Below, piece after piece: positions 50,891-61,880 of a stretch of DNA of 64,000 bases. Below the pieces are notes generated by a model. That model saw only the letters and a program-made list of their open reading frames with translations, was not told the origin of the DNA and did no database searches. Source of the stretch: Brachynemurus nebulosus (taxonomy: Eukaryota; Arthropoda; Insecta; Neuroptera; Myrmeleontidae); NCBI GenBank assembly GCA_035578155.1, contig JAPWDM010000002.1, forward strand, positions 35,016,437 to 35,080,436. The letters are read 5' to 3'. Position numbers and translations under genes: made by a program. Each line of letters starts with the position of its first letter. The stretch's first letter is position 1.

Positions 50891-51301
50891 CATCACAGTG
50901 TGATCGTCCAAAAAATAGTCAATTTTCGCGATCTTTTTTCGGATGGATAGGATGGGATAATGGGGATTTTTTTTACGATTAATACCACTATTTAACAATA
51001 CGAAAATATTTTTTTATTCATTTTTATTTATTTTTTATAATTATTATAATTTTTTGAAAAAAGCGTCTTTAAAAAAAGGCGGAAATCGGTACACACGATT
51101 ACGACCGCAGTTTGCATCCGAAAAAAAATCAAATAGATTATCAATCTTAAATTTGGGTTTTGATGACATTGAACGTTATAATTTTTTAAGGATATTTTGG
51201 AGTAATGGTCATCTAGGAAAAACAAAAATGTGTTTTTTTCCTAAAGGCTACCGATTCCGACTATTTATAGTCTTCTTCAGCCTCTGGGGAAAAGTTTATT
51301 A
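50885..51301. repeat. Left inverted arm around Penelope fragment PLE2
   Basis: Pairs with 52622-53195. Shared complementary words include GGATGGATAGGATGGGATAA, GTCTTTAAAAAAAGGCGGAA and ATTTTGGAGTAATGGTCATC. Penelope elements often carry LTR-like repeats in direct or inverted order. Confidence 0.85.
51246..51281 (-). ncRNA. Degenerate hammerhead-like motif in left PLE2 arm
   Basis: On the minus strand: CTGAAGA, a GACTAT/ATAGTC stem, then GGAATCGGTAGCC. The GAAAC box is altered (GGAAT), so it is probably inactive. Confidence 0.5.
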
Positions 51302-51323
51302 ATTTACGGCCGTCCCGTTCGAC

Positions 51324-52249
51324 ATGATCGACCACGTTCTTGACGTCTTCAACAGTTTTCACCCGCAATTACAATTTACGATCGAAACTGAAAACAATAA
51401 CTCTTTAGCCTTTTTGGATACACTTGTCATAAAGAAAGATAGTGTACTCGCCACCATGTGGTATAGAAAACCTTACGCGTCTACCAGAACACTTAACTTT
51501 CATTCCGGGTACCCCCTTAGCATAAAGAAAAATGTTGCAGCCAACCTCATCCGTAGGCCCCTTAAATTGTCACATCCTGTACATCGACCATTGGCCCTAA
51601 AAAATGCAAAAAAATCCTTTTTCACAATAATTATCCACCGTCTCTTATCAACCAAATCATCAAAAACCATACCCATCGATTATACAACTCTCAAGCCTCC
51701 ATAGCTCCGGATGTCTCCAACAACCCCCCGCCTTCTTATTTCTCTATTCCCTATCTGGGCACCCCCTCCACATCCATCTCCAAATCCCTTAAAAAATACC
51801 AATTGAATCCTGTTTACAGTTACCCTCATGCACTAAGTAAGCTTTATACCAATATGAAACCTCAGATCCCCACCTCCATCCAACAAAATGTGGTATATAT
51901 GGTGCCGTGCATGGGGTGTGACAATGTTCACATTGGAAACACGAAACAGCATCTTAGTGAGCGGATGAAGCAACACAAGAACAACGTTAGACAAGCCAAC
52001 ATGGTGTCGGGACTGGTACGGCATTCTTGGGAAAATGGGCACAACTTCAACTTCGACAACCCCATGGTGCTCCAACGTGAATCGGATTATAAGAAGAGAT
52101 TCTTCATCGAAAGCTGCTGGATCAGTACCGTTCAGCCAAATTGCAACCTCTACCAGGATTCCATCTCCGTAGATAATATATATACCCGCAATTTTGACAA
52201 GATTATACCTGGCGCTGTCAAAAAGCATCAAATTCCTCACGCCCACTGA
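51324..52249 (+). pseudogene. Penelope-like element C-terminal part (PLE2)
   Basis: The first part (51324 to about 51685) is the thumb/linker that follows the reverse transcriptase palm in Penelope proteins (FNSFHPQLQFTIE, NNSLAFLDTLV, WYRKPYAS, HSGYPLSIKK). A frameshift near 51685 moves the frame; the new frame stays open through SYFSIPYLGTPSTS and KKYQLNPVYSYPHA to the endonuclease. There NVVYMVPCMGC and VHIGNTKQ stand where GIY and YIG motifs are expected, followed by RMKQHKNNV. It ends at 52249. The RT palm is missing, so this is a 5'-truncated, inactive copy that differs from PLE1. Confidence 0.88.
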
Positions 52250-52621
52250 AAATTAAATAATTATTATTATCATTCACCTTACTTACAGGCGTTTTGTTTT
52301 CGGAATTCATCGTAGTTGCTCTTCATTTTTAACTCTCTAATGTTATTTCACAAAACTTTTATACCAACCTTATTCCTTTTTCGTGATGCACAATTTGATT
52401 GTATATATTTTTTCAAATTATTAAAATTTTTAAATAATGCTTTTAGTACCTATCTCTAATCATTTTAAACTTAAAATGTTGCTTTCAACTGCTTTTTAAA
52501 CTTTTTAATTGTAAATCAGTGTTGTTGTTATTTTTTATTTTTAATTTCAAATGTCAGTTTGACTTACAAATACTATGTAAGTAGTAATGATTTTTATATT
52601 TTTGTATTTTATCTATGTATA
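52250..52621. other. PLE2 3' noncoding region
   Basis: AT-rich. The part near 52540-52590 (TTTCAAATGTCAGTTTGACT) is inverted at 56590-56620 in PLE3, which ties it to the Penelope family. Confidence 0.5.
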
Positions 52622-53195
52622 TTAATAAACTTTTCCCAGAGGCCTGAAGAAGACTATAAATAGTCAAAACCGGTAGCCTTTAGGAAAAAAACACATTTTT
52701 GTTTTTCCTGGATGACCATTACCTACTCCAAAATATCCTTAAAAGATTATCAATCTGTAGATAAGCTGCTATGTATTTATGGGAGCTTTTTTTTTTCTTG
52801 AAATTTAAAAAAATGGCGGCGGTTTGAATAAAAAGTACAAATTTTTTTGTAGTTTTTTGTGTGGAAAAATAGGAAGATTTAAAAAAAGGCTCCCATAGGT
52901 ACATAGCGACTTACATACAGATTGATAATCTATTTGATTTTTTATTGCGAATAAAAACTGCGGCCGCAATCATGCGTGCCGATTTCCGCCCTTTCTTAAA
53001 GACACTTTTTTCAAAAAATTATAATAATTATAAAAAATAAATAAAAATGAATAAAGAAAATATTTTTGTATTGTTAAATAGTGGTATTAGTCGTAAAAAA
53101 AATTCATCCCCATTCTCCCATCCTATCCATCCGAAAAAAATCGCGGAAAATTGACTATTTTTCGACCAATCACACTGTAATGGTACCCTAAAGTA
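52622..53195. repeat. Right inverted arm around PLE2
   Basis: Complement of 50885-51301, interrupted by a roughly 160-bp palindrome at about 52757-52918 (CTGCTATGTATTTATGGGAG against CTCCCATAGGTACATAGCG). Confidence 0.85.
52638..52681 (+). ncRNA. Hammerhead-ribozyme-like motif in right PLE2 arm
   Basis: Stem I AGAGGC/GCCTTT brackets the core. CTGAAGA (52644-52650) matches the CUGANGA box. Stem II is GACTAT/ATAGTC. The next box is AAAAC instead of GAAAC, then CG, then GTA as the cleavage triplet, giving a two-pair stem III. One base from consensus; it is on the sense strand of PLE2, 3' of its gene. Confidence 0.6.
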
Positions 53196-54864
53196 AATAA
53201 TATAAGAAGCGGCTCTTCAGAAGCAATTTTTTTTTAAAATTACAGTTTTACTTCCTGAAATGTTGCCGATGGGAGATCTCATAGGGTACACGGCTAGTGA
53301 ATAAAATAACTCTCTAACATGCCAAACGGTTGCGCTACCAACCAATTCATCTGAATTACTACATTTACAGAAAAAAAGAAATATTTCGATAAAAAATTGC
53401 ATAATTAGAGCGCAGATAATTCATTAGCTATTGTTGAGTAGATTTAATAATATTGATACTCGTTTAAATAACTTCAGAATATATGTCAAGGGATGAATTT
53501 CTAGTCATCGAAAAGCAGAATGACCCATAGAGGTACTCTATAAACAAAATGCCAAATCAATTGACAGTTTTAATAAAAATTAAAGTTTTTATAATTAATT
53601 ATTTAAAAATTTAATTTATATTTTAATTACAAATTGATATCAAAATACATATACATTTATAATTTTGTTTATACGGTTATTTTAAATAGGTGATACATTT
53701 AAATAAGCACATTATTTTATATACATTTTTTTTTAGTTGATTATACTATAAATACCTAATTAGAGGCCATTCAAATGCAAGTACCTACTATATAATAGTT
53801 ATAACTAGTACGCCAGTGAACTAATTTACTTCATTATGTATTTTCAATCGTTCTGCCACTATCCATCTGAGTCCATAATATAAAAAATTTATATATTTAT
53901 GAAAACAGTGTTCAATTTTTGAATAGTGTGAATAAATGATCAAACAATATTTAAAAAAAAAATTATTCTGAATAATTAGTCTATGAATATTCAATTGCAT
54001 ATAATTAGCCGTCGATTAATTAATAATTTTAGGAAAATCACCAGTTCCGTAACAACTACAATTTTTATAGCTATTGGGATAAAATAAAAGATTTTCAATA
54101 AATTTTTTTCGTTTTATCATAAAATTATATAAATGAAAATTACTCCTTATTCTAAAATCTGGAGAGCTCTGCCGTCTTTCGCTTACGCTCTTAAATGCAC
54201 CACTCCGTTATCCTCGCTAGAGATGTCGATTTCCCAAAAAAAGATCGATTTTTAGATCGATTTAAATCGAAATTAAATAAAATCGATTAAAAAAAAAAAT
54301 CGGCTAAAAAAATCGATTCTGTAAGATTGATCTAACAAATCGAAATTTTGAAAAGTTTAATAAAATTAGCTGATAATTTTTTTTAGGGAACTTAATTGAT
54401 AACAAGTGGGGAATATCGTATGAAAACGCCTTACATTATACTTGTAAAGGCGATGAGTTAACTTTTCAATTATAATTATAGCAAATAAGCAAATAATGCA
54501 ATTGAATATATAGGACGAATACCACGGAATAAACCAAGATTATTCAAAAATTTCAAACAAACTGACAAAAAAAAATGTTTTTTAAATAAGTCGCTTTTGT
54601 GGGAAAGGCATCGTTTGCCAGAACGGTGCTTCCTTTCTTTTGTAGTGATAGTCTTTATAGGAGTAGTAATGGACAAGACAGTGCGTATATACATATGTAG
54701 TGATATAGACTACAGAGCTACATATGTATATACAGAGGGGGGTTCGTTGATAACAACGAGTAAAAAGTGACAATTAACCATAACATTTTCGGTGTTTCAT
54801 TTTACACATGTTTCTTTATAAAATTACAATTAAAATGAAATTATTTTTTGAAAAAAATCGATTA
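53196..54864. other. AT-rich noncoding; AATCGAT-rich patch
   Basis: No gene seen. At 54225-54340 ATCGAT/AATCGA words are dense following TAGAGATGTCGATTTCC, similar to termini of some insect hAT elements. Only one end was found. Confidence 0.4.
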
Positions 54865-55167
54865 CACAGCCACACAAAAAAAAAAAATTTTCTGACCTGG
54901 AGGTCTCACTATATGTACTATATGTTTTTGGGGTCGCTGAATCCGAATTTGAGTTTCGTTCCAGTACATCTGGGTTCGGCCATAACCTCAAAAACACCCT
55001 CAAAATTGCTATATTTGTTAATTTTGAGGGTGTTTTTTGAGGTTATGGCCGAACCCAGATGCACTGGAATGAAACTGACCCCAAATTCGGATTCAGCGAC
55101 CCCAAAAAACATATAGTACATATAGTGAGACCTCCAGGTCAGAAATTTTTTTTTTTGTGTGGCTGTG
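54865..55167. mobile_element. 303-bp foldback MITE with TTA duplication
   Basis: Two arms of about 145 bp are near-perfect complements: CACAGCCACAC outermost, AGGTCTCACTATATG, and CATAACCTCAAAAACACCCT at the centre. TTA flanks both ends (54862-54864 and 55168-55170). The TWA-type duplication is consistent with PIF/Harbinger. Confidence 0.88.
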
Positions 55168-55250
55168 TTATCGATCTCTTACTTTTAATAATCGTTTTAT
55201 GAATCGATACAAATGAAAAAAATTTGTATCGTGTGTCTATATCCTAAAGT

Positions 55251-55797
55251 CAGGTCAGGTGTAAGGTGTACCAACTTCATAATTTTTCACTCAGTCCCTT
55301 TTGAGATACTCAGCTTTAAATATTTACAATATAAGCCAAGAAATCTAGAGCAGGTCATTCTGATAATTTTCCTTTTTAGTTTATCGTGATATCTGTAAAA
55401 TCAACTGAGTTGCATACACTTGCACAAAACTTGTTTTTATTCAAAAACACTCCGAAAGCAAGCTCAAAATGGATATTAAAAAAAAAGTATGAGTTTAAAA
55501 TTTTTTAACCCTCATTGTACACACGTCAGGTGGAACTTGTACGAACTTCATAATTTTTCACTCAACCCCTTTTGAGATATTCAGCTTTAAATATTTATAA
55601 TATAAGCCAAGAAATCTAAAGCAGATCATTCTGATAATTTTCGTTTTTAGTTTATCTTGATATCTGTAAAATCAACAAAGTAAGATACACTTGGGCAAAA
55701 CTTGTTTTTGGTCAAAAATACTCCGAAAGCAAACTTAAAATGGCTAATAAAAAAAAGTATGAGTTTACAATTTTTTAACCCTCGTTGTACCAACGTT
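55251..55797. repeat. Two-copy direct tandem repeat, unit about 271 bp
   Basis: ACTTCATAATTTTTCACTCA occurs at about 55273 and 55545. The following sequence (AATATAAGCCAAGAAATCTA, ACTCCGAAAGCAA, AAAGTATGAGTTTA) repeats in the same order. Confidence 0.9.
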
Positions 55798-56394
55798 GGT
55801 GAGTAGCTGGTAAAAAATAATTAGGAAACTCAAAATGTTGAATAATATGGCTGGTTTATTTCTACTGGATTGACCTACATTAGAAAACTCTTTAGCAATA
55901 AATAGTTATATTTTTATTAGTCACTGTATTCATGTTAATTAAAACCGTAGGTATATTTAATTTATTAGTTGTAGAAAAGAACTGTTTCTTTCAACTTAAT
56001 GATAAGAAAGTATGTAAAAAAATGCTTTTCTGTTAAGGCTTTTGTATATAGATATTTAAAACAACACATTTGCGATGCATGCACATTAACAAATCATTAA
56101 TTAATTGTACTTCCCTAGTGGCAACATACAACTAATTGATAACAGTTTTAATTCCATACCACAGTTTTAATACCGGCGTGTCAGGATATCTACACATGTA
56201 CCCAACAAACAAAAACTACACTCCAAAAATTATTGTTTTTGATATCTGCCTTATGATGGTATGAATTAGTTTTTATTTAAACTCAAATGGCGTCGATCAG
56301 ATGTTATGGTTATAATTTTAAGAAAATCGGGCACAAAATAGACCTAGAACAATCTAATTAACTTATAACACTAATAAATATTTAAATTTAGGTT
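55798..56394. other. AT-rich noncoding
   Basis: No feature supported. Confidence 0.4.
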
Positions 56395-56475
56395 TGATTA
56401 CACTGAAAGTATAATTTTTAAAGATATTTAGGAGTGATGGTCATCAAGGAAAAACAAAAATGTGTTTTTTTTCTA

Positions 56476-56513
56476 AAGGCTACCGGTTTCGACTTTTTTT
56501 CGTTTTCAGGGCT
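56476..56513 (-). ncRNA. Degenerate hammerhead-like motif in PLE3
   Basis: On the minus strand: CCCTGAAAACG, a weak stem II, then the intact GAAACCGGTAGCC block. Stem II has lost most pairing. Confidence 0.4.
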
Positions 56514-56908
56514 CTGAGGAAACGTTTATTAATATTATAAATACATAGATAAAATACCACATTAGGTACTTACATGATTATACGTTTACATGTCAAACTG
56601 ACATTTGAACAAATAATTTTAAAAAATAATAACAATAATAGCACTGGTTAACAAATTGAGTCCTTTTTACAGTTATCCTCATGCACATAGTAAACCCTAT
56701 ACCAACATGAAACCCCAGATACCCACCTCCAACCAACAAAATGTGGTATATATGGTTTCTTGTATCGGTTGGAAACACGAAACAACATCTTAATGAAGCA
56801 ACACAAGAACAATGTTAAACAAGCCAACATGGTTTCGGGTCTGATGCGACATTCCTGGGAAAATTGGCACAACTTCGAATTCAGTAATCCCATGGTGATC
56901 CAACGTAA

Positions 56909-57353
56909 AGCGGGTTCTACACGATGCTACGAACGTTCCTTCCAACGTTCGATCGAACGTTTGAGGCAATTAAGTTCGATAGTTGATGCGACGAATGTAT
57001 CTGCTACACGGTGAATCGAATGTTTGATCCAATACGAATGATAATGTGTTGGTACTCAGTGGTCGACGCTGTTATCTGTCTGATGTTATCTCTAATGTTA
57101 TACACTGATGTTGTCTCTCTTCACATGAACGAGTCGTGCGCAACCAACGAACGCAACCAACATTGACCTTCAAACGTTCGAAGCATCCCTTTGACTCGGT
57201 GCAAGAATACCGACATCGAACGGGACACGACCAAATGCGAATGTTTGACGCTCGACATTGGACACTCGTAGGTTCGAACAACGGCTACACGATGCTATGA
57301 ACCATCCAACGTCGAATGTTGGAAGGTGTTCGTAGCATCGTGTAGCAGCGGCT
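56909..57353. mobile_element. MITE with TAA duplication, copy 2 (445 bp)
   Basis: Opposite orientation to 31523-32050. It begins AGCGGGTTCTACACGATGCT and ends GTGTAGCAGCGGCT, with TAA at 56906-56908 and 57354-57356. It sits inside PLE3: removing it and one TAA gives a sequence that lines up with PLE2 at 52067-52120. Confidence 0.9.
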
Positions 57354-57395
57354 TAAGCCTAACTACAAGAAGAGATATTTCATCGAAAGATAAAA

Positions 57396-58065
57396 CTGTT
57401 CACAAGATAAAACTTGAATAAAATTTTTGAATAAAAATTTATAAGTATTAATTACATTACATTTAGATTGCATTCAAATATTAAATAGGTAATTATGTTC
57501 ATAAATTTAATATGTAAATAAATCATTAATTTATAACAATTAAATTTAAAATATGAATATGGGAGAAATTTGAAAATTTGAATTGTTTTGTTCGTTTATA
57601 CTGTTTATTCGAATTTGACACAGGGGTTTAGGTTATTTGAATTTTGTTTATGGTGAATGACATAATAATTAAATGAAATAAATTTTTATTCAAATAAGAC
57701 AAATATGAGATTGAAAATAGTAGCAGCAAAGCATATTTTAATTGAAAAAAAATGGTAAAATTTTGTCAATAACTTGCTTCTGTAAAGCTATTACTTTACC
57801 GTTCTAGGTAAGGAAATAACTTAAAGAAACTGTATTAAGTAATATCTTTTCAATATTTTTTTTAACAGAATTGATATTTTCAGATATAACATAAGTATGC
57901 TTTTCTGTACCGAAACTGTCAGATAGGCAGATAGTACGAATCTGCTAAAAATTGATTCAATGATGTTTGCAAAATTCTTTCCATGTAACTCAGATTTCTG
58001 TTCTGCCGGATTCCGGAATGTTAAAATATCAATGTAAGTATTACTTGATGTGATGATGCTATTGG
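57396..58065. other. AT-rich noncoding
   Basis: No supported feature. The 117-codon minus frame at 57821-58174 lacks motifs. Confidence 0.35.
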
Positions 58066-58425
58066 GTGCGTGGATGGTTGAATCTTCAAGCAAAGGTTGG
58101 ATCTTCAATGAAAATAACAACCAAAAGTATCGATACAGTGACAAGTGTGGTGGAAGATTTTTTGACAGAATCAAAAAAAGAAAAATTACTACATGTCAGT
58201 ACTTTAATACATGAAAATGATTTTATTTGCAAAAAAATTAATATGTTCTCATTACATTACCTATTGTATAGTAAAAAAAGCAATGATTGTGATGAATTTT
58301 TGAAACAAATACCGTGGAACGGGATAAATTGGGACAGGCGGATGAATAGGGACGAAACGAAAAATGTTATTCATGAACTTAATTTACAAATACTAAACGT
58401 AAATGCGAACATATATCTTACTTAA
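58066..58425 (+). other. Unrecognised 119-codon open frame, end shared with a repeat
   Basis: The frame (…VVEDFLTESKKEKLLHVSTL…WDRRMNRDETKNVIHELNLQ) is mixed in composition and more protein-like than the chance frames nearby. No domain was recognised. Its last 35 codons and the following 200 bp recur at about 63395-63680, where the frame is also partly open. This suggests the 3' end of a repeated element whose coding part I cannot identify. Confidence 0.3.
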
Positions 58426-58640
58426 ATTATAGTATAATTATTATTTTTTCGGGTAACAATAGTGACTAAGCTTGAAGTTGAATAAAAAATATTAAAAATT
58501 GAGTTTCGATTGACGTCTTCAAACAGTGCTATTTTTTGTTCCTTAAAACTTTATCTAAAAATTATATTTTTCGGCGCTCTAATGAATAAATTGTTGTTTA
58601 ATCGTTAATTATTTTAAAACATATCTGAAAAAAAGACTGC
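58325..58640 (+). repeat. Dispersed repeat, second copy at 63395-63680
   Basis: Shared order: ACGAAAAATNTTATNCATGA, ACGTAAATGNGAACATATAT, AGTGACTAAGNT, AAAAAATATTAAAAA, AAAAGTGCTATTTTTT. Confidence 0.85.
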
Positions 58641-58710
58641 AGGCTTTTAGTTGTTTTTATTTTTTAAGAGGAAATAAAGAGGACTTGAGATTTGGGCTAA
58701 GTTGGAAGTT

Positions 58711-58800
58711 AATAGGGACGGAAAAGGTGTGAATAGGGACAGTATATAGGTTAATAGGGACGTTCAAGTATAAAGGGACGAATGTGGGGTGTTTAGGGAC
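58711..58800 (+). repeat. Five AATAGGGAC words at about 21-bp spacing
   Basis: AATAGGGAC at 58711-58719, 58732-58740 and 58753-58761; AAAGGGACG at 58772-58780; TTTAGGGAC at 58792-58800. The same word also occurs once inside the open frame at about 58346. Confidence 0.7.
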
Positions 58801-59849
58801 GTATGAAGTATGTATTGAGACATAGAAGAGAGCACTTTCAAGGTTATCAAGTCACTCGAAATTTTTATAAATACATTCAGCATAACATTTCTATACTTTA
58901 TAAATTTTATTTTAGATTCTACGTTTATTTTTATTGAAAATCATCAAGTACGTATTATTTCTTTTTTTTAATGTATAAATACAAAAAGTTCAAAATTATT
59001 TTATATTAGAATTTCAATTTTGGTCGACCCTACGGGTTCTCCCCATTTTCTCTTTTCTCGTCTCTTTTGATCCCAATTTTTCATAGAGAAGAAATTATAC
59101 GATTTTTGTTAATTTTTCAAAAACCACCGATATTTTTAAATTTTTTTGGATACTGTGATAAAGTGACCATCTTCGTGTAAATTTTTAATATATTAAAGAT
59201 TAGGTACTCATAAAATAAATACAAAAAAAACGCCGTGAGCAGCGGGGCCCCATCACGGTAGTCGAATTTTCCCCTTCATCTTCGGTATTGAATGTCTACA
59301 AGCGAAATGTGATTGAAAGTCTACAACCGAATTGTCATTTTGTTGGTTTCAAAACTGGTGATGAGTGTTCGGCTGATCGAGGCTTAAAAAAAGGTTTTAA
59401 GTATTTAAGGGCTGTATCTCAGTAAATTTCAATTTTGTGCCGAAAACAGGTAGCAGAAAAAAAGCCAACACAATTCGTACGAGGACATTCCTGCCCATGT
59501 TTATCCGCTAATTGCCTTTATGTTTTAGTTTTAAAAATTAAAAAAGGACCTTAAATAGTAAACTGGAAGGCCTTTATAAAGATATTTTTTCTTTCCAAAA
59601 AAATCCAAAATTTCTATTTTATAAATACTAAAAATCCAAAATTCCTAATTTATAAATAAACAGTGACTTTAATAACATTTTTAAATTACTTAATATGTAT
59701 GTATTTCATTTGTCATAAAAGTAAGTTCACTTTTTTTTAAATTTTTTAAAATTACTATTCGCCTACTTGTATAGGATTATAGAATAAACATAATGCTTTT
59801 AAAACACATTTAACAATATCATTCAATTCCGATGTAAAAATGGGAGAAG
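58801..59849. other. AT-rich noncoding
   Basis: No supported feature; a GC-richer patch (GTGAGCAGCGGGGCCCC) lies at about 59235. Confidence 0.35.
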
Positions 59850-60430
59850 TGGGGGGAAAAGTGATGCGGACTCCCTACAAGGTACTAGCTGGATACTAAC
59901 TGAATACACGTACAAAATTTCAGCCCTCTAGGTTTCCTTATGGAGTCTCTAGACATGTTAGAAAACAAGCAAAAAAATTAAGGAAATATTGGCGTAAAAA
60001 TCGTGGGGGTAAGGGTTAAAAGTTGAAACCTCCAAAAAACAGTGTCTGGCTATTAGCTTAACCTGTACACCAAATTTCAGCCCTCTAGGTTTATTTGGGG
60101 AGATTTTGACCCGAACGAAACTGTTAAAAAACAAGAAAAATCATGTTCTTTTGGGTATAAAAATGGTGGGGGTAGGGGTTAAAAGTCGAGACCCCCAAAA
60201 GACACCCCCTTGATACTAACTCAATCCGAATACAAAATTTCAGCCCTCTAGGTTTATTCGGGTGACCTGTGCGAGTGGTACAAACTTCGAAAACGTCGAA
60301 AATGCATGAAATTGTAGCTTAAAAATGAGGGGGGTGGGGGTAAAATATTAAAACCTCCAAAAAGCACAACCTAGGTACGAACTTTATCAACACACCAAAT
60401 TTCAACCCTCTACGTTGATTCTGGGGGGCT
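59850..60430 (+). repeat. Tandem degenerate repeat, unit about 160 bp
   Basis: AAATTTCAGCCCTCTAGGTT-type words occur at about 59913, 60070, 60232 and 60393, each preceded by a tract like GATACTAACT and followed by a G-rich block. Confidence 0.8.
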
Positions 60431-60737
60431 GGGGGCCTGTTAGATCCAGCGAAAATCGTTTTTCCCCCCTCTACTCCCACCATATCATCCTAGGAAGCTG
60501 AATTTTGGATATGTTGTAGATAATTGACCGAAACATTATTTAAAACCGGTTTGGAAAAGTTTTATTGCTTTTCCGCCCCCCACCACCCCCTTAAATGTCG
60601 GGTCCGAAAAAAAATTTGCCCAAAATTTGACCCCACTTTGATAGTATTGTTGTGCATCGGAATAAGCCCCACTTACCAAATTTCATCTCTTAACTTCCAT
60701 AGGGGGGCCCTACACATATTAAAAGGTTGCGGGAAAA

Positions 60738-60805
<68 letters not shown>

Positions 60806-60950
60806 CATCTTTTTTTTTTTACATAATCGTGTTCTACGGGTCTGAAAACGGATAGCGCCCCTGGTCTCGCCTCTCGCAGCTCTTATCGTATAGACTGTAT
60901 AAGTCTAATTTTTCGGAGAAAATTCGACTAAAAATACGGTGTGAATTCTG
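60290..60950 (+). repeat. Dispersed repeat family B, copy 2
   Basis: Matches about 660-1335 in the same orientation, including the TA tract at the same place and the TTCTACGGGTC end block. It overlaps the last units of the 160-bp array, so the array is part of the same family. Confidence 0.8.
60746..60801. repeat. (TA)n microsatellite
   Basis: TA tract preceded by an A-run. Confidence 0.95.
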
Positions 60951-61379
60951 AATGCGTCCCTATTCATCCTTGTCTACGGTAGCACATTTTTTTAATGACA
61001 TAAATATTAGAAACGTAGGAAAAGAGACCAGGAATCAACATAGAAGTGGATTATGGTACGATATATTTCCTGAAAAAAGTGCTTAGGACCAAAGTTATAG
61101 AGTTCAAAGTGATGCACTTCATGATGAGTTTGAAGTCGACCTTATGGTCAATTTCCAAAGTCATTTGAAAATCATTTAATATTTTTCAAAAGTAGTGTTA
61201 TTTGTCAGAATGTTTTGCCGATCTAGTTTTTTCAATATTTCTTTGCTCGTTTTCAGAATTTATATTTTAATTTCTACGGACAAATAACTCATTTTTTGCT
61301 TCGATTTGAGTAACTTTTATTTGCTGATGTTGGCCATTAATTGATCGAAACATATCAAATATTTTTCAATGATTTTTTT
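60951..61379. other. Noncoding, weak TGACCT-type words
   Basis: Contains TCGACCTTATGGTCA near 61137, reminiscent of the 4.7-5.2 kb foldback. No gene. Confidence 0.4.
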
Positions 61380-61880
61380 AGCGAATTTCGAAAATTTTGA
61401 AAATTTTTTCACCGTTAGTAAGTTAAAGTATTTGAATTCATTAAGTAATTAAATGATGTCCACAAGAACCTTTCGGACTACCATAAGTTATATGAGATCC
61501 CTAGGACCCTTTTTTTACTGTTAGGATAAACTTTTTACTAAAATTATTTTAGATGAATAAAGGTTATGTTATATGAGTTTCGCCAGGGTTTACTGATCCC
61601 ATTCTTGTAAAAAATAAACTAACCGACCGATTTTGAAAATTTTTTCACTGTTACAGAACTAAATTATTTTAGATGGATATAACTATACTGCACAAAGTCC
61701 GTTTGGGTTCTTGGGTCCCAAAAATATCAAAATTAATTACCCAGCCGATTTAAAAAAATCTTTTACTCTTAGAAAGCTTAACTATTTTAAATAGTACAGT
61801 TCTTAGATGAGATCCGCCAGTGCCTAATATTTGGAAATTCGCTATGTTATGCAGATGCTGCGACAGGGGTATTTTTCCTT
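61380..61880 (+). repeat. Dispersed repeat family A, copy 5
   Basis: Four units with the CCGATTTTGAAAATTTTTTC word (about 61396, 61510 degenerate, 61626, 61744), ending in the family end box at 61833-61868. Confidence 0.85.

Larger units (their letters stand above)
56395..57395 (+). pseudogene. Penelope-like fragment PLE3, split by a MITE
   Basis: Related to PLE2. Its left part (56410-56530) matches the PLE2 left arm and the hammerhead region. 56655-56908 matches the PLE2 endonuclease part (SYPHA, PNKPYTNMKPQIPTS-like, QQNVVYMV, KQHKNNVKQANMVSGLMRHS, NPMVIQRK). A deletion removes the segment that would carry the YIG-type motif, and frames are broken. The MITE at 56909-57353 interrupts it, and PLE3 resumes with AACTACAAGAAGAGATA at 57360. 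Inactive. Confidence 0.85.

Noticed and set aside
51833..52246. 137-codon minus-strand frame
   Set aside because: Antisense shadow of the Penelope endonuclease frame.
52622..53195. Conventional retrotransposon LTR pair with 50885-51301
   Set aside because: The arms are inverted rather than direct, and no gag/pol or primer-binding site is present.
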